From: Mycolicibacterium rufum
GTDB lineage: Bacteria; Actinomycetota; Actinomycetes; Mycobacteriales; Mycobacteriaceae
Assembly (NCBI RefSeq): GCF_022374875.2
Contig: NZ_CP092427.2
Span: forward strand, 434,001-498,000
Direction of reading: 5' to 3'
DNA: 64,000 nt
Part shown: positions 54,937 through 64,000 of the stretch, piece after piece
Layout: each line of letters opens with the position of its first letter
Position numbering within the stretch: position 1 is the stretch's first letter
Translations under genes and position numbers: made by a program
The notes under the pieces: generated by a model
Told to the model about the DNA's origin: nothing
Database searches by the model: none
The model's input: only the letters and a program-made list of their open reading frames with translations

Positions 54937-56216
54937 GCGCCGGCCTTCCCGTCACGCGCGGTGACGGTGCCGCGCAACAGCGTCGCGGTCACCACAGCGG
55001 GCAGCTCCATCTCCTCGTACGGGGTGTTTCCGGACCGGCTGGCCAGATCGGCACCGCGGACGGTCCAGGTCGCGTCGGGGTCGACGATGGTCAGGTTCGC
55101 CGGCTCCCCCACCTCCAGCGGCCGGCCCTGGTCCGGCAGGCCGACGATGCGTGCCGGCGCCTCGCTCATCACCCGCGCGACGTCCCGCCAGGTCAGCAGG
55201 CCGGGCCGGACCATCGTCTCGACGACCACCGACAGCGCCGTCTGCAGTCCGAGCATGCCGGGTCGGGCGTTGGCGAACTCGCACATCTTTTCGTGCTCGG
55301 CATGGGGCGCGTGATCGGTTGCCACACAGTCGATCACCCCGTCCGCGAGGGCCTGGCGCAGCGCCACGGCGTCGGTGGCCTCGCGCAGCGGCGGGTTGAC
55401 CCGGTTGCGCCCGTCGTAGGTCTGCAACCGGGAGTCGTCGAGCAGCAGGTGGTGGGGGGTGACCTCGGCGGTGATCGAGACGCCCTGTTCTTTCGCCCAC
55501 CGGATCAACTCGACGGTGCCCGCGGTCGAGGCGTGGCAGATGTGCACCCGCGCACCGGCGTCGCGGGCCAGCAGCGCGTCGCGGGCAACGATGGACTCCT
55601 CGGCGGCGCGGGGCCAGCCGGCGAGTCCCAGCCGGGCGGCATGCGGTCCTTCGTGCGCCACGGCGCCGGCGGTCAGGCGCGGCTCCTCGGCGTGCTGGGC
55701 GATCAACACCCCCAGCCCGGAGGCGTATTCGAGGGCGCGGCGCATCACCAGCGGGTCGTCGACGCACACGCCGTCGTCGGAGAACATCCGGACCTGGCCG
55801 ACGCCCGCGGCCATCAGGCCCATCTCGGTGAGCTGCTTGCCTTCGAGGCCGACGGTGACCGCGCCGACCGGGTGCACGTCGACAAGGCCGACCTGCCTGC
55901 CGCGCTGCCAGACGTGGTCGGTGACGACGACGCTGTCGGCCACCGGGTCGGTGTTGGCCATCGCGAACACCGCCGTGTAGCCGCCCAGAGCTGCTGCGGC
56001 CGAGCCGGTTTCGATGTCCTCGGCGTACTCGCGACCGGGCTCGCGCAGATGGGTGTGCAGGTCGACGAAGCCGGGCAGCAGCACCTGGCCGGTGGCGTCG
56101 ATGGTCTCGTCGGCGGTGAGCCCCGAGCCGATCTCGAGGATCTGCCCGTCTCCGACCAGGACGTCGACCGGGTCGTCTTCGCCGTAGAGCCGGACACCGG
56201 TGATGAGCACGCTCAT
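54933..56216 (-). CDS. pyrC: Dihydroorotase
   Basis: A 427-aa class I dihydroorotase closing carbamoyl-aspartate to dihydroorotate. Metal ligands can be seen in [13 protein letters not shown] (near residue 50), EVTPHHLLL and [12 protein letters not shown]; the family's AHAEE-type segment appears as [13 protein letters not shown] 56216 overlaps the pyrB stop in ATGA; the long frame beyond it is pyrB in another frame. Confidence 0.97.
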   Translation of the reverse strand: MSVLITGVRLYGEDDPVDVLVGDGQILEIGSGLTADETIDATGQVLLPGFVDLHTHLREPGREYAEDIETGSAAAALGGYTAVFAMANTDPVADSVVVTDHVWQRGRQVGLVDVHPVGAVTVGLEGKQLTEMGLMAAGVGQVRMFSDDGVCVDDPLVMRRALEYASGLGVLIAQHAEEPRLTAGAVAHEGPHAARLGLAGWPRAAEESIVARDALLARDAGARVHICHASTAGTVELIRWAKEQGVSITAEVTPHHLLLDDSRLQTYDGRNRVNPPLREATDAVALRQALADGVIDCVATDHAPHAEHEKMCEFANARPGMLGLQTALSVVVETMVRPGLLTWRDVARVMSEAPARIVGLPDQGRPLEVGEPANLTIVDPDATWTVRGADLASRSGNTPYEEMELPAVVTATLLRGTVTARDGKAGA

Positions 56217-57160
56217 GCGCTGATCGCCTCCATCTCGGCGCCGACGAGCAGGTGGAACAGCACCGCCATCCGCACATGAACGCCGTTCGAAACCTGTTGC
56301 AGCACAGCCGATTGCGGGGAGTCGGCCACCGAGTACGCGATCTCCATCCCCCGCAGCATCGGGCCGGGGTGCAGGACCACGGCGTGCTCGGCCAGTTGCG
56401 CCTGCCGCTTCTCCGACAGGCCGTAGCGCACCGAGTACTCGCGCGAGGACGGGAAGAAACCGCCGTTCATCCGCTCGGCCTGCACGCGCAGCATCAGCAC
56501 CGCGTCGGCGAGCGGCAGTTCGGCGTCGAGTTCGTGGGACACGCTCACCGGCCACCCGTCGACGCCGACCGGCAGCAGGGTGGGCGGGGCGACCAGGACC
56601 ACCTCGGCGCCGAGGGTGTGCAGCAGCGCCACATTCGAGCGGGCGACGCGGCTGTGCAGCACGTCGCCGACGATCACCACGCGCTTGCCCTCGATCGCGC
56701 CGAGGCGCTGCCGGATCGTCAGGGCGTCGAGCAACGCCTGGGTCGGGTGTTCGTGGGTGCCGTCCCCGGCGTTGATGACCGACGGGCCACCGTCCTCGTC
56801 GACGGTCCACTCGGCGAGTTGCTGGGCGGCCCCGGACGCGGGATGGCGGATGATCAGCGCATCGGCGCCCGCGGCCCGCAGCGTCAGGGCGGTGTCGCGC
56901 AGCGATTCCCCCTTGGCCACAGACGATCCCGACGCGCTGACGTTGATCACGTCGGCGCTCATCCACTTGCCGGCCACCTCGAACGACACGCGGGTGCGGG
57001 TGGAGTTCTCGTAGAACATCGTGATGATGGTCCGACCGCGCAACGTGGGCAGCTTCTTGACCTCGCGGCCCAGCAGGGCCTCGCGGAACCGGTCGGCGTT
57101 GTCGAGGATCGCGGTGGCGTCGTCACGGCTCAGGTCGGCCGCAGTCAGCAGATGTTTCAC
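56213..57160 (-). CDS. pyrB: Aspartate carbamoyltransferase
   Basis: A 315-aa catalytic chain, no separate regulatory subunit nearby. Carbamoyl-phosphate motif [12 protein letters not shown] (near residue 50), KGESLRDT, and the aspartate-side [15 protein letters not shown]. It condenses aspartate with carbamoyl phosphate. ATGA overlaps join it to pyrR and pyrC. Confidence 0.98.
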   Translation of the reverse strand: MKHLLTAADLSRDDATAILDNADRFREALLGREVKKLPTLRGRTIITMFYENSTRTRVSFEVAGKWMSADVINVSASGSSVAKGESLRDTALTLRAAGADALIIRHPASGAAQQLAEWTVDEDGGPSVINAGDGTHEHPTQALLDALTIRQRLGAIEGKRVVIVGDVLHSRVARSNVALLHTLGAEVVLVAPPTLLPVGVDGWPVSVSHELDAELPLADAVLMLRVQAERMNGGFFPSSREYSVRYGLSEKRQAQLAEHAVVLHPGPMLRGMEIAYSVADSPQSAVLQQVSNGVHVRMAVLFHLLVGAEMEAISA

Positions 57161-57726
57161 CTCGTCGGCCCTCCATACGGTGCGATGCGGACGCCGTCGT
57201 GTCCGTCATCTTCGGTCAGCCGGACCTTGACGTTCTCGCTGCGCGAGGTGGGCACGTTCTTGCCGACGTAGTCGGCCCGGATCGGGAGCTCACGGTGGCC
57301 GCGGTCCACCAGCACCGCCAGTTGCACCGCGCGCGGCCGGCCCAGATCGCGCAACGCGTCGAGCGCGGAGCGGACCGACCGGCCGGTGTAGAGCACGTCG
57401 TCGACGAGGATCACCAGCGCGCCGTCGATGCCGCCGGGCGGGATCGATGTCGGGGCCAGCGGCCGGGGCGGCTTGGACATCAGATCGTCCCGGTAGAGCG
57501 TGGTGTCGAGGGCGCCGTGGGCGACGTCGACTCCGCTGAACTCGCCGATGTTGCCGGCGAGGCGGGTGGCCAGTGTGACGCCGCGGGTGGGGATGCCCAG
57601 AAGGATGACGCGGGGTGCGTCGGCAGCGTCGAGCGCGGTCTTCTCGATGATCTGATGGGCGATGCGGGCGATCGTGCGACTCACGTCCGCCGCGGACATC
57701 AACTCCCGGTCACTGGTGGTAGCCAC
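57157..57726 (-). CDS. pyrR: Pyrimidine operon regulator/uracil phosphoribosyltransferase PyrR
   Basis: A 189-aa PyrR. It binds pyr mRNA when charged with UMP/UTP and has a phosphoribosyltransferase fold with the PRPP loop [13 protein letters not shown] (near residue 110). GTG 57726 is chosen because its upstream AGGAGG is at 57744-57739; GTG 57756 lies inside the RNA hairpin and would encode an Arg-rich extension. It heads pyrR-pyrB-pyrC-TM-carA-carB-pyrF and probably represses its own translation through the hairpin just upstream. Confidence 0.95.
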   Translation of the reverse strand: MATTSDRELMSAADVSRTIARIAHQIIEKTALDAADAPRVILLGIPTRGVTLATRLAGNIGEFSGVDVAHGALDTTLYRDDLMSKPPRPLAPTSIPPGGIDGALVILVDDVLYTGRSVRSALDALRDLGRPRAVQLAVLVDRGHRELPIRADYVGKNVPTSRSENVKVRLTEDDGHDGVRIAPYGGPTR

Positions 57727-57738
57727 AGGTAACCCGGA

Positions 57739-57763
57739 CCTCCTTCTCCGCCTCACGGGACGG
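57739..57763 (-). promoter_or_regulatory. PyrR-binding hairpin with adjacent Shine-Dalgarno
   Basis: In the RNA sense the element at 57763-57748 reads CCGUC-CCGUGA-GGCGG: a 5-bp stem (one G-U pair) closed by the hexaloop CCGUGA, which fits the PyrR loop rule CNGNGA and the ARUCCNGNGAGGYU consensus at 12 of 14 positions. Three bases later comes AGGAGG (57744-57739). Binding of PyrR would cover the ribosome site, the translational repression mode described for mycobacteria. Confidence 0.85.
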
Positions 57764-57792
57764 TCGTTAAAGGATGTCGGTAATCGCGGGTG

Positions 57793-57798
57793 AGCCTA
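57793..57798 (-). promoter_or_regulatory. -10 element of the pyr operon
   Basis: TAGGCT on the minus strand; start expected near 57786, giving a ~60-base leader that holds the PyrR hairpin and the Shine-Dalgarno. No clear -35. Confidence 0.5.
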
Positions 57799-57835
57799 GC
57801 AGTTGAGCGACAGTGACGTCGGGCACCCCCAGGAG

Positions 57836-60511
57836 CTACGGCGAAAGATCGTCGAACTCCATTGCGTAGACGGTGTCGGTATAGGGGTCGGCGACGTAGA
57901 GAGTGCCGTCCGAATCTACGGTCAGCTGACCGACCGGCTTGAACGTGCCCAGTCTCGTCAGCGTGGCGATGTCGAACACTTCCCCATTACTGACGTAGAC
58001 GTTGCTCAGGAAAATCCGGCCTGTTGTGAAGTCGACCGCAATGTTGTCTTGCCATCCGACATACCCGCTGCGCAACTCGGTGTGGTAGGTCGGGCTCTGC
58101 GGATCGATGTCGATCACCGAGATGGCGCCGTTGACTCCGAGCATCGTCTCGACGCTGAGAACGAGCGCCCGCTTGCCGTCTGGGCTCATAGCGATCGCGC
58201 GGGCCTCGAATGAAGAGCTGTTCGGCATGACGTTCACGGTGGCGACGATCTTCGGTGCGCCCGTGACGTCGATGACCTGGATGTCGCCGAAGGCGTCCGT
58301 CCGGTACAGCCTCGAGCCGTCCCGACTGATCGCGGCATCGCCGGACCAGTACCCGAGATTGCTCGTCGAGACGACCTGATTGGTGGTGGTGTCGATGACC
58401 GATACCAGCGCATCAGATTGATTGAGGACGTACAGCTTCTTGCCGTTCGGGCTCGGCAGGAGCGCGAAACCGCTGTTGTAGGCGCCCGGATCTCCGCGCG
58501 GAACGGTGATCGTCGCCGTGACCGATCTGGTTCGTGTATCGACGATGGATACCGAGTTCACGCTCACGCTCCCGCTGCCGCCGTAGCCGAGAAAGATCTT
58601 CGTCCCGTCTTCGGAGGCCGCCAGCATTCCTGGACTGAACGGCAGGCTGTCCACCACCACGCTGGTGGACCGGTTGATAACCGACACGCCGCCTCCGGCA
58701 TTGACCACCCACAATTCATCACCGCTGACGACGGATTGATACGGACGATCGCCCACCGCGATCGGCGTGACGCTGGACGTCGCGTGAAGCGGATCGATGG
58801 GCACGGTGACGCTGACGTCCACCGCTCCCCGGGAGGGATCCCGGACGGTCACCGTGAAGTTGTCCCAGGCCACGCCGAAAGGTAGGGCCGCCTGCTGACG
58901 CGCCGCCAGGGTTGGTGTGTAGACGTAGCTGTAGGTGGTACCGAGGTTGCCGGTCACCGCCGTCAGTTCCACTCCGCCGCGACCAGGCGGTGTGGTCAGT
59001 GTATGCGTCAGCGGGTCGCCGTCGAGATCTCGAACCGTGAACGAGCCGGACACCGCTCCGGTGCTGGAACTGGGTTCACCCACGGAGGGGCCGGCCGTCA
59101 ACGCGGGGGAATTGATGCCGGGAACAACAGTCACCACCCGGAGCGCTGCGTCACGCTGATCCGTGACGTACAGGCGGCTTCCGTCTGCGCTGATGGCAAT
59201 ATCGTGGCCGCCGAGTTCGGGCGTCGTGTCAATCGAGAAGGTTTGAATGACAGTCGCGGAAGAAGTGTCGATCACCGACACCGTGTCGTTGCCGTTGGCC
59301 ACGTATACCCGCGAACCGTCCCGGCTCACGGCAGCGGCCGTCGGCGACGGACCCACTGCGATGGCCTGTGCGACAACGCGGTTGCTGGACGTGTCGATCA
59401 CGGAGACGCTGCCCGCGCCGTTCACGGCGTACAACCGCGTCCCGTCGGACGTGATAGCGATGTCCTGCGGCGCGTCACCCACCCTTACTCGCGTGATCAC
59501 CGTGTTCTTCGCGGCGTCCATCACAGCGATCTGATCCGACCCTCGCAGGGCCGCGTAGACCCGATTTCCATCCGAACTCACCGCCAAGGCAACGGGCGAC
59601 AACCCCACCGACACCGTAGCGATGCGCTTGCTCGCCGCCGAGTCGATCACCGACACCGTGCCTCCGGCGGTATTGGCGACGTACACGCGTGACCCGCTCG
59701 GGCTCACAGCTACTGCTGTGGGCGAAAGTCCCACTGAGACAGTGGCCGTCACGGTGTTGTTCGACGTGTCGACGACCGAGACTCGCGCCGTTGACTTCAG
59801 CGCGACATAGGCGCGGCTGGATCCCGGGCTCGGATCGACCGCCACCGCGGACGGCGTACCCCCGACCGGAATGGAGGTCGTCAGAGCCCCCGTCGCTGTG
59901 TTGACCACCGACACCGACCGGTCGGTCGAATTCGCCACGTAGGCGCGCGAACCGTCCTTTGACACGGCGACGCCCGAGGGATCCCGGCCGACCGGCGTCG
60001 ACGACGTCGAGTAGGTCGGCGACGCCCCCGTCGCCGCCAAGACGTCTCGCCGCGGTGCCGACCCGACCGCGAGCACCGGAATTGCGCCCACCGGGACGAC
60101 AGGTTCGGGACGATCCGGTGTGGACGGCGACGGCACGGTCACCGACGTCAGGACCGGTTCACGCTGCGGACGTGCCCTTCTGTCTCGGATGCGATCGCGC
60201 CACGAAGTCAATTCGATGTCGGACCGTGAGGCGTTCCGCGCGTCATCGCTACGGCGGTGGGTTCGCGAACTCTGTTGCGCCTCTTGTGCATCGTCTCTGT
60301 CGCCCGTCCGCGAAGATGCCGAGTCGACCGGCCCGCTCCCCCTTCCGGAATCGGAACCGACGGAGCCGGTCGACTCGACGTTCCCCCCTCGAGCGGAATC
60401 GGACGTCTCCGGGTTCGCCCACGCCAGTGCGGCCGGCCCCCCGACGGCCAGACCGATGCCGAGTGCCACCGCCAGCGCACCCACACGTCCGATGTGTATC
60501 GCGTCTTTCAT
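57836..60511 (-). CDS. Secreted YVTN beta-propeller protein
   Basis: An 891-aa exported protein. ATG 60511 follows AGGGGG; a 30-residue signal (MKDAIHIGRVGALAVALGIG, ending LAWANP) leads to a low-complexity Ser/Arg/Asp linker (to ~residue 130). About seven YVTN-type blades follow (units like GSRVYVANTAGGTVSVID). Then comes a cadherin/VCBS-like domain (GSFTVRDLDGDPLTHTL, FTVTVRDPSRG near 500-570), and finally a second set of propeller blades to the C-terminus. Such proteins are surface or extracellular with binding roles; the ligand is unknown. An in-frame GTG 60619 overlaps the upstream luxR-type gene but would bury the signal behind ~36 residues. Confidence 0.85.
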   Translation of the reverse strand: MKDAIHIGRVGALAVALGIGLAVGGPAALAWANPETSDSARGGNVESTGSVGSDSGRGSGPVDSASSRTGDRDDAQEAQQSSRTHRRSDDARNASRSDIELTSWRDRIRDRRARPQREPVLTSVTVPSPSTPDRPEPVVPVGAIPVLAVGSAPRRDVLAATGASPTYSTSSTPVGRDPSGVAVSKDGSRAYVANSTDRSVSVVNTATGALTTSIPVGGTPSAVAVDPSPGSSRAYVALKSTARVSVVDTSNNTVTATVSVGLSPTAVAVSPSGSRVYVANTAGGTVSVIDSAASKRIATVSVGLSPVALAVSSDGNRVYAALRGSDQIAVMDAAKNTVITRVRVGDAPQDIAITSDGTRLYAVNGAGSVSVIDTSSNRVVAQAIAVGPSPTAAAVSRDGSRVYVANGNDTVSVIDTSSATVIQTFSIDTTPELGGHDIAISADGSRLYVTDQRDAALRVVTVVPGINSPALTAGPSVGEPSSSTGAVSGSFTVRDLDGDPLTHTLTTPPGRGGVELTAVTGNLGTTYSYVYTPTLAARQQAALPFGVAWDNFTVTVRDPSRGAVDVSVTVPIDPLHATSSVTPIAVGDRPYQSVVSGDELWVVNAGGGVSVINRSTSVVVDSLPFSPGMLAASEDGTKIFLGYGGSGSVSVNSVSIVDTRTRSVTATITVPRGDPGAYNSGFALLPSPNGKKLYVLNQSDALVSVIDTTTNQVVSTSNLGYWSGDAAISRDGSRLYRTDAFGDIQVIDVTGAPKIVATVNVMPNSSSFEARAIAMSPDGKRALVLSVETMLGVNGAISVIDIDPQSPTYHTELRSGYVGWQDNIAVDFTTGRIFLSNVYVSNGEVFDIATLTRLGTFKPVGQLTVDSDGTLYVADPYTDTVYAMEFDDLSP

Positions 60512-60611
60512 GGCTGCCCCCTGGTGTTCCTCGCCTGGGGAAAGTCTTCTCGCAGCAACGGGAATCGGTCGAGAGGTTGCGACCGAAGTATCGACCGTAG
60601 TCTTTTCGGCC

Positions 60612-63449
60612 TCACTCACCGTCGACAGTCAGGGCGCGGCTCAATTCGTGCCGCGAGCGGATGCCCAACTTCGCGTACGCGTTGGAGAGGTGCAGTTCCA
60701 CGGTGCGCAGCGTGACGAACAGGGCTTGGGCGATGTCCTTGTTGCTGAGCCCCTCGGCGGCCATCTCCGCGACCCGGCGCTCACTGGCGGTCAGCGAGTG
60801 CGCGCCGAGGACAGCGCGGCGGCGTGGGCGACCACCCGCGGCCCGCAGTTCGACCTCCGCTCGATCCGCTAACGGAGCGGCGCCGCAGCGATGCGCCACA
60901 TCCATCGCCGTCCGCAGCACCTGGCGGGCTTGCTGTTCGTCGCCGGCGGCGCGAAGCGCGGAGCCGTAATCGACCAGGGCGTGCGCTCGCCACAGCAGAG
61001 CCGGTGACGCTGCCAACGTGTCGACGGCCCGTCCCAGCAGATCAAGTCGCTTGCCGCCGCTCTCGCACAATGCGCTCACTCGTAATGCCGCTCCCAGCCG
61101 GCGCGGCGACTCGGCCACACGGGCAGCGACGAGCGCCTCCTCGGCGACTGCGCGCGCGCCGACGACTTCGTTCATCGCGATCAGCACCGGAACGAGCGCG
61201 ATTCGGACGTCGGCGGCCCATGGAAACATGCCCCGGCTCGAGTCGATCCGACCCAGCGCATCGACCAGATCGTCGCGTGCGCGGTCGTTCCTGCCCGCTG
61301 CGGCATGGAGCCGGCCCCGCGCCAGCAGCGGCAGCACAGAGAAGAGGGTCGGCGTCAGCGTGCCGTCCATCCCTCGGTCGGCCAGCAGTGCCTCTGCCTC
61401 GGTGAGCCGACCCTGGTCGGTCAGCGTGTCGATGACGACCACAAGCCCCGGCGTCTTGGTGTAGGGCGCCGCGCCGCCGTGGATGTCCACCGCAGCGCGC
61501 CCGTCGACTTCGGCTCCGCGCAGGTCACCTCTGCGATGCCGCACCAATCCGCGCAACCACTGCGCCCGGGCCAGCCACTGGGGTGACCCACGCCGCTCCG
61601 CGTGGCGGATGGCACGGGACAGGATGTGCTCGGCCTCATCGTAGCGTTCGGCCTCCATCAGGCAGATCGTGACGTTGGTTCGCCATAGGGGGTGTCCTCC
61701 TTCGCTCACCAGCGCGGGGTGACGTGCGGCCTGTTCGGCGAGATCGCCCGCGGGGGCGATGGGTCCTCCTTCCAGTGCGCGCCGGGCCAGGAACGACCTG
61801 ATCAGACATTCGGCGCGCGTCAGCGAGGGCAGTTCGGCGAAGCGGTCTGCTGCGTCCTCGAATCGCGGCGCGAGGTCCGGGTTGAGCAAGAGGGCGCCCA
61901 GTCGCGCGCCCTCCAACTGCAACTGGAGTTCCCGATCATGGGCTCCGATCTCCTCGGCGGCCCGCTCATAGAGCGGCAGCTGGACACGCTGGCTACGTGC
62001 ATCGGGATGGTTGGTCCACGCCAGCGCCATGACGGCGCGGGCGCGTGTATGCGGATCCGTGGTCGTGTCGATCGCTTCTCGCAGATGCGACGTGGCGGCC
62101 GCATCGCCGATCTCGTACTCCGCGGTCCCGAGTTCGAACACGATCTCCGGACGTTGGGTGCCGTTCGGTGGTTCGTCGAGCGCGCGCCGCAGGAGCGCGG
62201 CCGCCGTATCCGGAGCGCCGCCGAGAAGCGCCGTCCGAGCCGCCTCGCGCAGCATCGCGACGACGCGAGAGTCACCGGCAGGGGTCGTCGCGAGCAGATG
62301 GGCGGCGATGACCCCTCGCTCGCAATGCTGCTCTGCCAGTACGCGTGCCGCCTGCGCGTGCATCTCCGCACGCTCTGCGTGGTCCAGATCTTCGTAGATC
62401 GCCGTGCGTAGAAGAGGATGGACGAACCGCATTGGCTCACCGCTGATCAGGATCTCAGCGTTCACCAGCGCGACACCGAGCTCTGCGACCCGCTTCGGAT
62501 GCAGGCCGGCCAACCGTGCACAGGTGCTGAGTCGGGCGCGCTCACCCAGGACGGCGACGGCTCGAGCGAGCATCGCCGCATCCTCACCGATACGGCCGAC
62601 CCGCATCAGGACCGATGCCGAAACCCGCTCGGGAACAAGTGCATCGACATCGGAGGGATCGATGTTGCGTGCCACCCGCCCGGTGCGGCGGAACTCACCC
62701 AGCAATTCAGAGACTAGGAAGGGGTTGCCGCCGGTGGCCTCGGCGCATGCGCGGCACAAGTCCTCGCCGGCCTCGGGGCCGAGCACTTCCCGGACCAGAC
62801 TCGCGACCGCGGCGTCGCCGAGAGGTTGCGGATGCACCACTGCCGAACTGCCGAGTAATAGGGAGGTGAGCTCGTCGCGGCTCCTTCCCTGGCCGGTCCG
62901 GGCCGAAACGGCCAGCAGCACCGGCAGACCGGCGAGTCGGGGTGCAAGATGCAGAAGGAACCGCAGGGACGGCCCGTCGGTGCAGTGCGCGTCATCGACA
63001 ACGAGTACGACGGGGCCCCGTTCGGCGAGGTTGGCGACCAACCAGTAGAGACCGTGCAGGGTTGCGAAGGCGATGTCAGCGGTGTTCGGCTCGGCCTCGA
63101 CGTCGGTGAACACCGGTTCTGCCAGCCTCGCCGCGCCGGCCAGCAGACGGTCCCGTTCGGCGCTGTCGGCACCGAGGACCGCCCCCTCCAACAGCTGGCG
63201 CACGATGCCGAAGCCGAAGCCGCGCTCAGGCTCGCTGCCGCGGGCACCGAGCACCGTCATTCCTGCGGCCGTGACACGCCCTCGCAGGTAGTCCAGCAAC
63301 GCCGTCTTGCCGATGCCGGCCGGGCCCTCGATCAGCAGCAACGACCCCGAGTCGGCGACCGCGGCAACGGCGGCGTCGATCGTCTGCAGATCGCGTTCAC
63401 GATCGAGCAGCCGATGCCCCTCCGACGCGCTGCCGACACGCGGTTCCAC
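60612..63449 (-). CDS. Large LuxR-family (LAL) transcription regulator
   Basis: A 945-aa regulator: AAA-type ATPase at the N-terminus (Walker A GPAGIGKT at 42-49; Walker B VVLVVDDAHCTD near 150), a helical/TPR-like sensor of about 600 residues, and a C-terminal LuxR HTH in the last ~60 residues (LTASERRVAEMAAEGLSNKDIAQ, TVELHLSNAYAKLGI). LAL proteins are ATP-dependent activators responding to small ligands. GTG 63449 is the only suitable start. It lies 100 bases upstream of the beta-propeller gene on the same strand and is divergent from a substrate-binding lipoprotein gene. Confidence 0.93.
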   Translation of the reverse strand: MEPRVGSASEGHRLLDRERDLQTIDAAVAAVADSGSLLLIEGPAGIGKTALLDYLRGRVTAAGMTVLGARGSEPERGFGFGIVRQLLEGAVLGADSAERDRLLAGAARLAEPVFTDVEAEPNTADIAFATLHGLYWLVANLAERGPVVLVVDDAHCTDGPSLRFLLHLAPRLAGLPVLLAVSARTGQGRSRDELTSLLLGSSAVVHPQPLGDAAVASLVREVLGPEAGEDLCRACAEATGGNPFLVSELLGEFRRTGRVARNIDPSDVDALVPERVSASVLMRVGRIGEDAAMLARAVAVLGERARLSTCARLAGLHPKRVAELGVALVNAEILISGEPMRFVHPLLRTAIYEDLDHAERAEMHAQAARVLAEQHCERGVIAAHLLATTPAGDSRVVAMLREAARTALLGGAPDTAAALLRRALDEPPNGTQRPEIVFELGTAEYEIGDAAATSHLREAIDTTTDPHTRARAVMALAWTNHPDARSQRVQLPLYERAAEEIGAHDRELQLQLEGARLGALLLNPDLAPRFEDAADRFAELPSLTRAECLIRSFLARRALEGGPIAPAGDLAEQAARHPALVSEGGHPLWRTNVTICLMEAERYDEAEHILSRAIRHAERRGSPQWLARAQWLRGLVRHRRGDLRGAEVDGRAAVDIHGGAAPYTKTPGLVVVIDTLTDQGRLTEAEALLADRGMDGTLTPTLFSVLPLLARGRLHAAAGRNDRARDDLVDALGRIDSSRGMFPWAADVRIALVPVLIAMNEVVGARAVAEEALVAARVAESPRRLGAALRVSALCESGGKRLDLLGRAVDTLAASPALLWRAHALVDYGSALRAAGDEQQARQVLRTAMDVAHRCGAAPLADRAEVELRAAGGRPRRRAVLGAHSLTASERRVAEMAAEGLSNKDIAQALFVTLRTVELHLSNAYAKLGIRSRHELSRALTVDGE

Positions 63450-63563
63450 GCATCCATCTTCGGACGTGCGTGCCGTCTACCGGTACAGGTTGTGCGTCAA
63501 ACGTCCAGAAAATCTTCCCTGGTGCTGCCACAATATGCCCCAGTCGAAGCGGGGGAAGCCGTC

Positions 63564-64000
63564 ATGAGACTGGGGTTGTGGGGCGAGCCACGACGCGTGC
63601 TCGCGGCGATCACCGTCGTCGTGGTACTGGCGGGGTGCACAGACGACCAGACCGGTGGGGCGGGCGACGCGCCGCGGAAGACCACGCTGCGCGTCGGGCT
63701 CTTTCCCGCCGCCAATACGTTGCCGGTGCACGCGGCGCTGACCCGGGGCATCTTCGAACGTCATGGACTCGACGTCGTTCTCACCGAAGGTCAGGACCTG
63801 CCGCTGTTCATGGCGGCACAGGCCAAAGGCCAGTACGACATCGCGATGAGCACTCCAACTCTGGTCCTGGTCGCGGCGCAGAAAGGGCTGGGCCTGCAGG
63901 TGGTGTCGAGCACGGCCCAGCAGACGGCACAGCGTCCGAATGCGGTCTGGATCACGACGGACCCGTCGATCCGGTCCCTCGCCGATCTCCGAGGCGGAAC
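63564..64000 (+). CDS. ABC transporter substrate-binding lipoprotein, SsuA/NMT1-like (partial)
   Basis: The first 145 codons of a gene leaving the right edge. A signal with lipobox VLAGC (Cys25) precedes LRVGLFPAANTLPVHAAL, the opening strand and helix of the NMT1/THI5/SsuA group, followed by GIFERHGLDVVLTEG, AMSTPTLVLVAAQKG and SLADLRGG. Ligands in the family include sulfonates, nitrate, taurine and thiamine precursors; it cannot be decided here. ATG 63564 has GGGGGAAG at a suitable distance. Permease and ATPase genes would be expected just outside the window. Confidence 0.88.
   Translation, partial: MRLGLWGEPRRVLAAITVVVVLAGCTDDQTGGAGDAPRKTTLRVGLFPAANTLPVHAALTRGIFERHGLDVVLTEGQDLPLFMAAQAKGQYDIAMSTPTLVLVAAQKGLGLQVVSSTAQQTAQRPNAVWITTDPSIRSLADLRGG

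Noticed and set aside
60512..60619. N-terminal extension of the beta-propeller protein from GTG 60619
   Set aside because: It would place ~36 polar residues before the signal peptide; ATG 60511 has AGGGGG and an ordinary signal start. Not fully excluded because GTG 60619 overlaps the upstream stop.

Overview
The window is a GC-rich actinobacterial chromosome segment, almost certainly from a fast-growing mycobacterium (Mycolicibacterium type). This rests on gene content and order: the LprG-P55 lipoprotein/exporter pair, mIHF, WhiA-YvcK-RapZ-UvrC, gap-pgk-tpiA-secG-ppc, zwf-opcA-pgl, and a pyrR-led pyrimidine operon running into mihF-gmk-rpoZ-coaBC-metK. I saw no tRNA or rRNA gene, insertion sequence, prophage or CRISPR array. 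This is mainly conserved core chromosome with small lineage-specific inserts.

Layout. 1-3.4 kb: end of tal, then zwf-opcA-pgl (oxidative pentose phosphate branch, chained by GTGA start/stop overlaps). 3.6-9.4 kb: a secreted proline-rich protein, then an L-lactate module (lldP-lutA-lutB-lutC, minus strand) facing a divergent FadR-type regulator, with a matching inverted operator pair in the shared control region. 9.4-15.3 kb: a coiled-coil protein, a DUF2252 protein, ppc and an FAD oxidoreductase. 15.3-21.3 kb: secG, tpiA, pgk and gap (minus), a signal-less solute-binding protein, and a ThrE-type exporter coupled to a membrane-anchored unknown. 21.3-26.2 kb: uvrC-rapZ-yvcK-whiA. 26.3-28.1 kb: a gamma-glutamyltransferase whose signal-peptide segment lies in another frame. 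28.1-35.8 kb: riboflavin genes (ribBA-ribH-PH-domain protein, ribE, ribD) interleaved with lprG-P55, rpe and two small unknown genes. 35.8-43.2 kb: rsmB, fmt, lemA, a DUF2207 protein, a degenerate priA and a YhhN lysoplasmalogenase. 43.3-44.9 kb: an alpha/beta hydrolase and two related secreted Cys-rich proteins. 44.9-57.8 kb: metK, coaBC, rpoZ, gmk, mihF, then (transcribed first) pyrR-pyrB-pyrC-membrane protein-carA-carB-pyrF, headed by a PyrR-binding hairpin next to the Shine-Dalgarno. 57.8-64 kb: a secreted YVTN beta-propeller protein, a large LAL-type LuxR regulator and the start of a divergent SsuA/NMT1-like lipoprotein.

Two themes recur. Many neighbouring genes share ATGA or GTGA overlaps, implying translational coupling. 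Fifteen genes have a -10-like hexamer (TANNNT in 13 cases) ending 6 or 7 bases before the start codon, so transcription would begin at the start codon itself (leaderless mRNA). This pattern fixes several start codons (thrE, ribE, lprG, the 99-aa protein). In one case the -10 hexamer begins with the stop codon of the gene upstream. The least explained items are a 58-aa acidic protein antisense to the end of P55, the two Cys-rich secreted paralogues, and the LuxR/beta-propeller/binding-protein locus.
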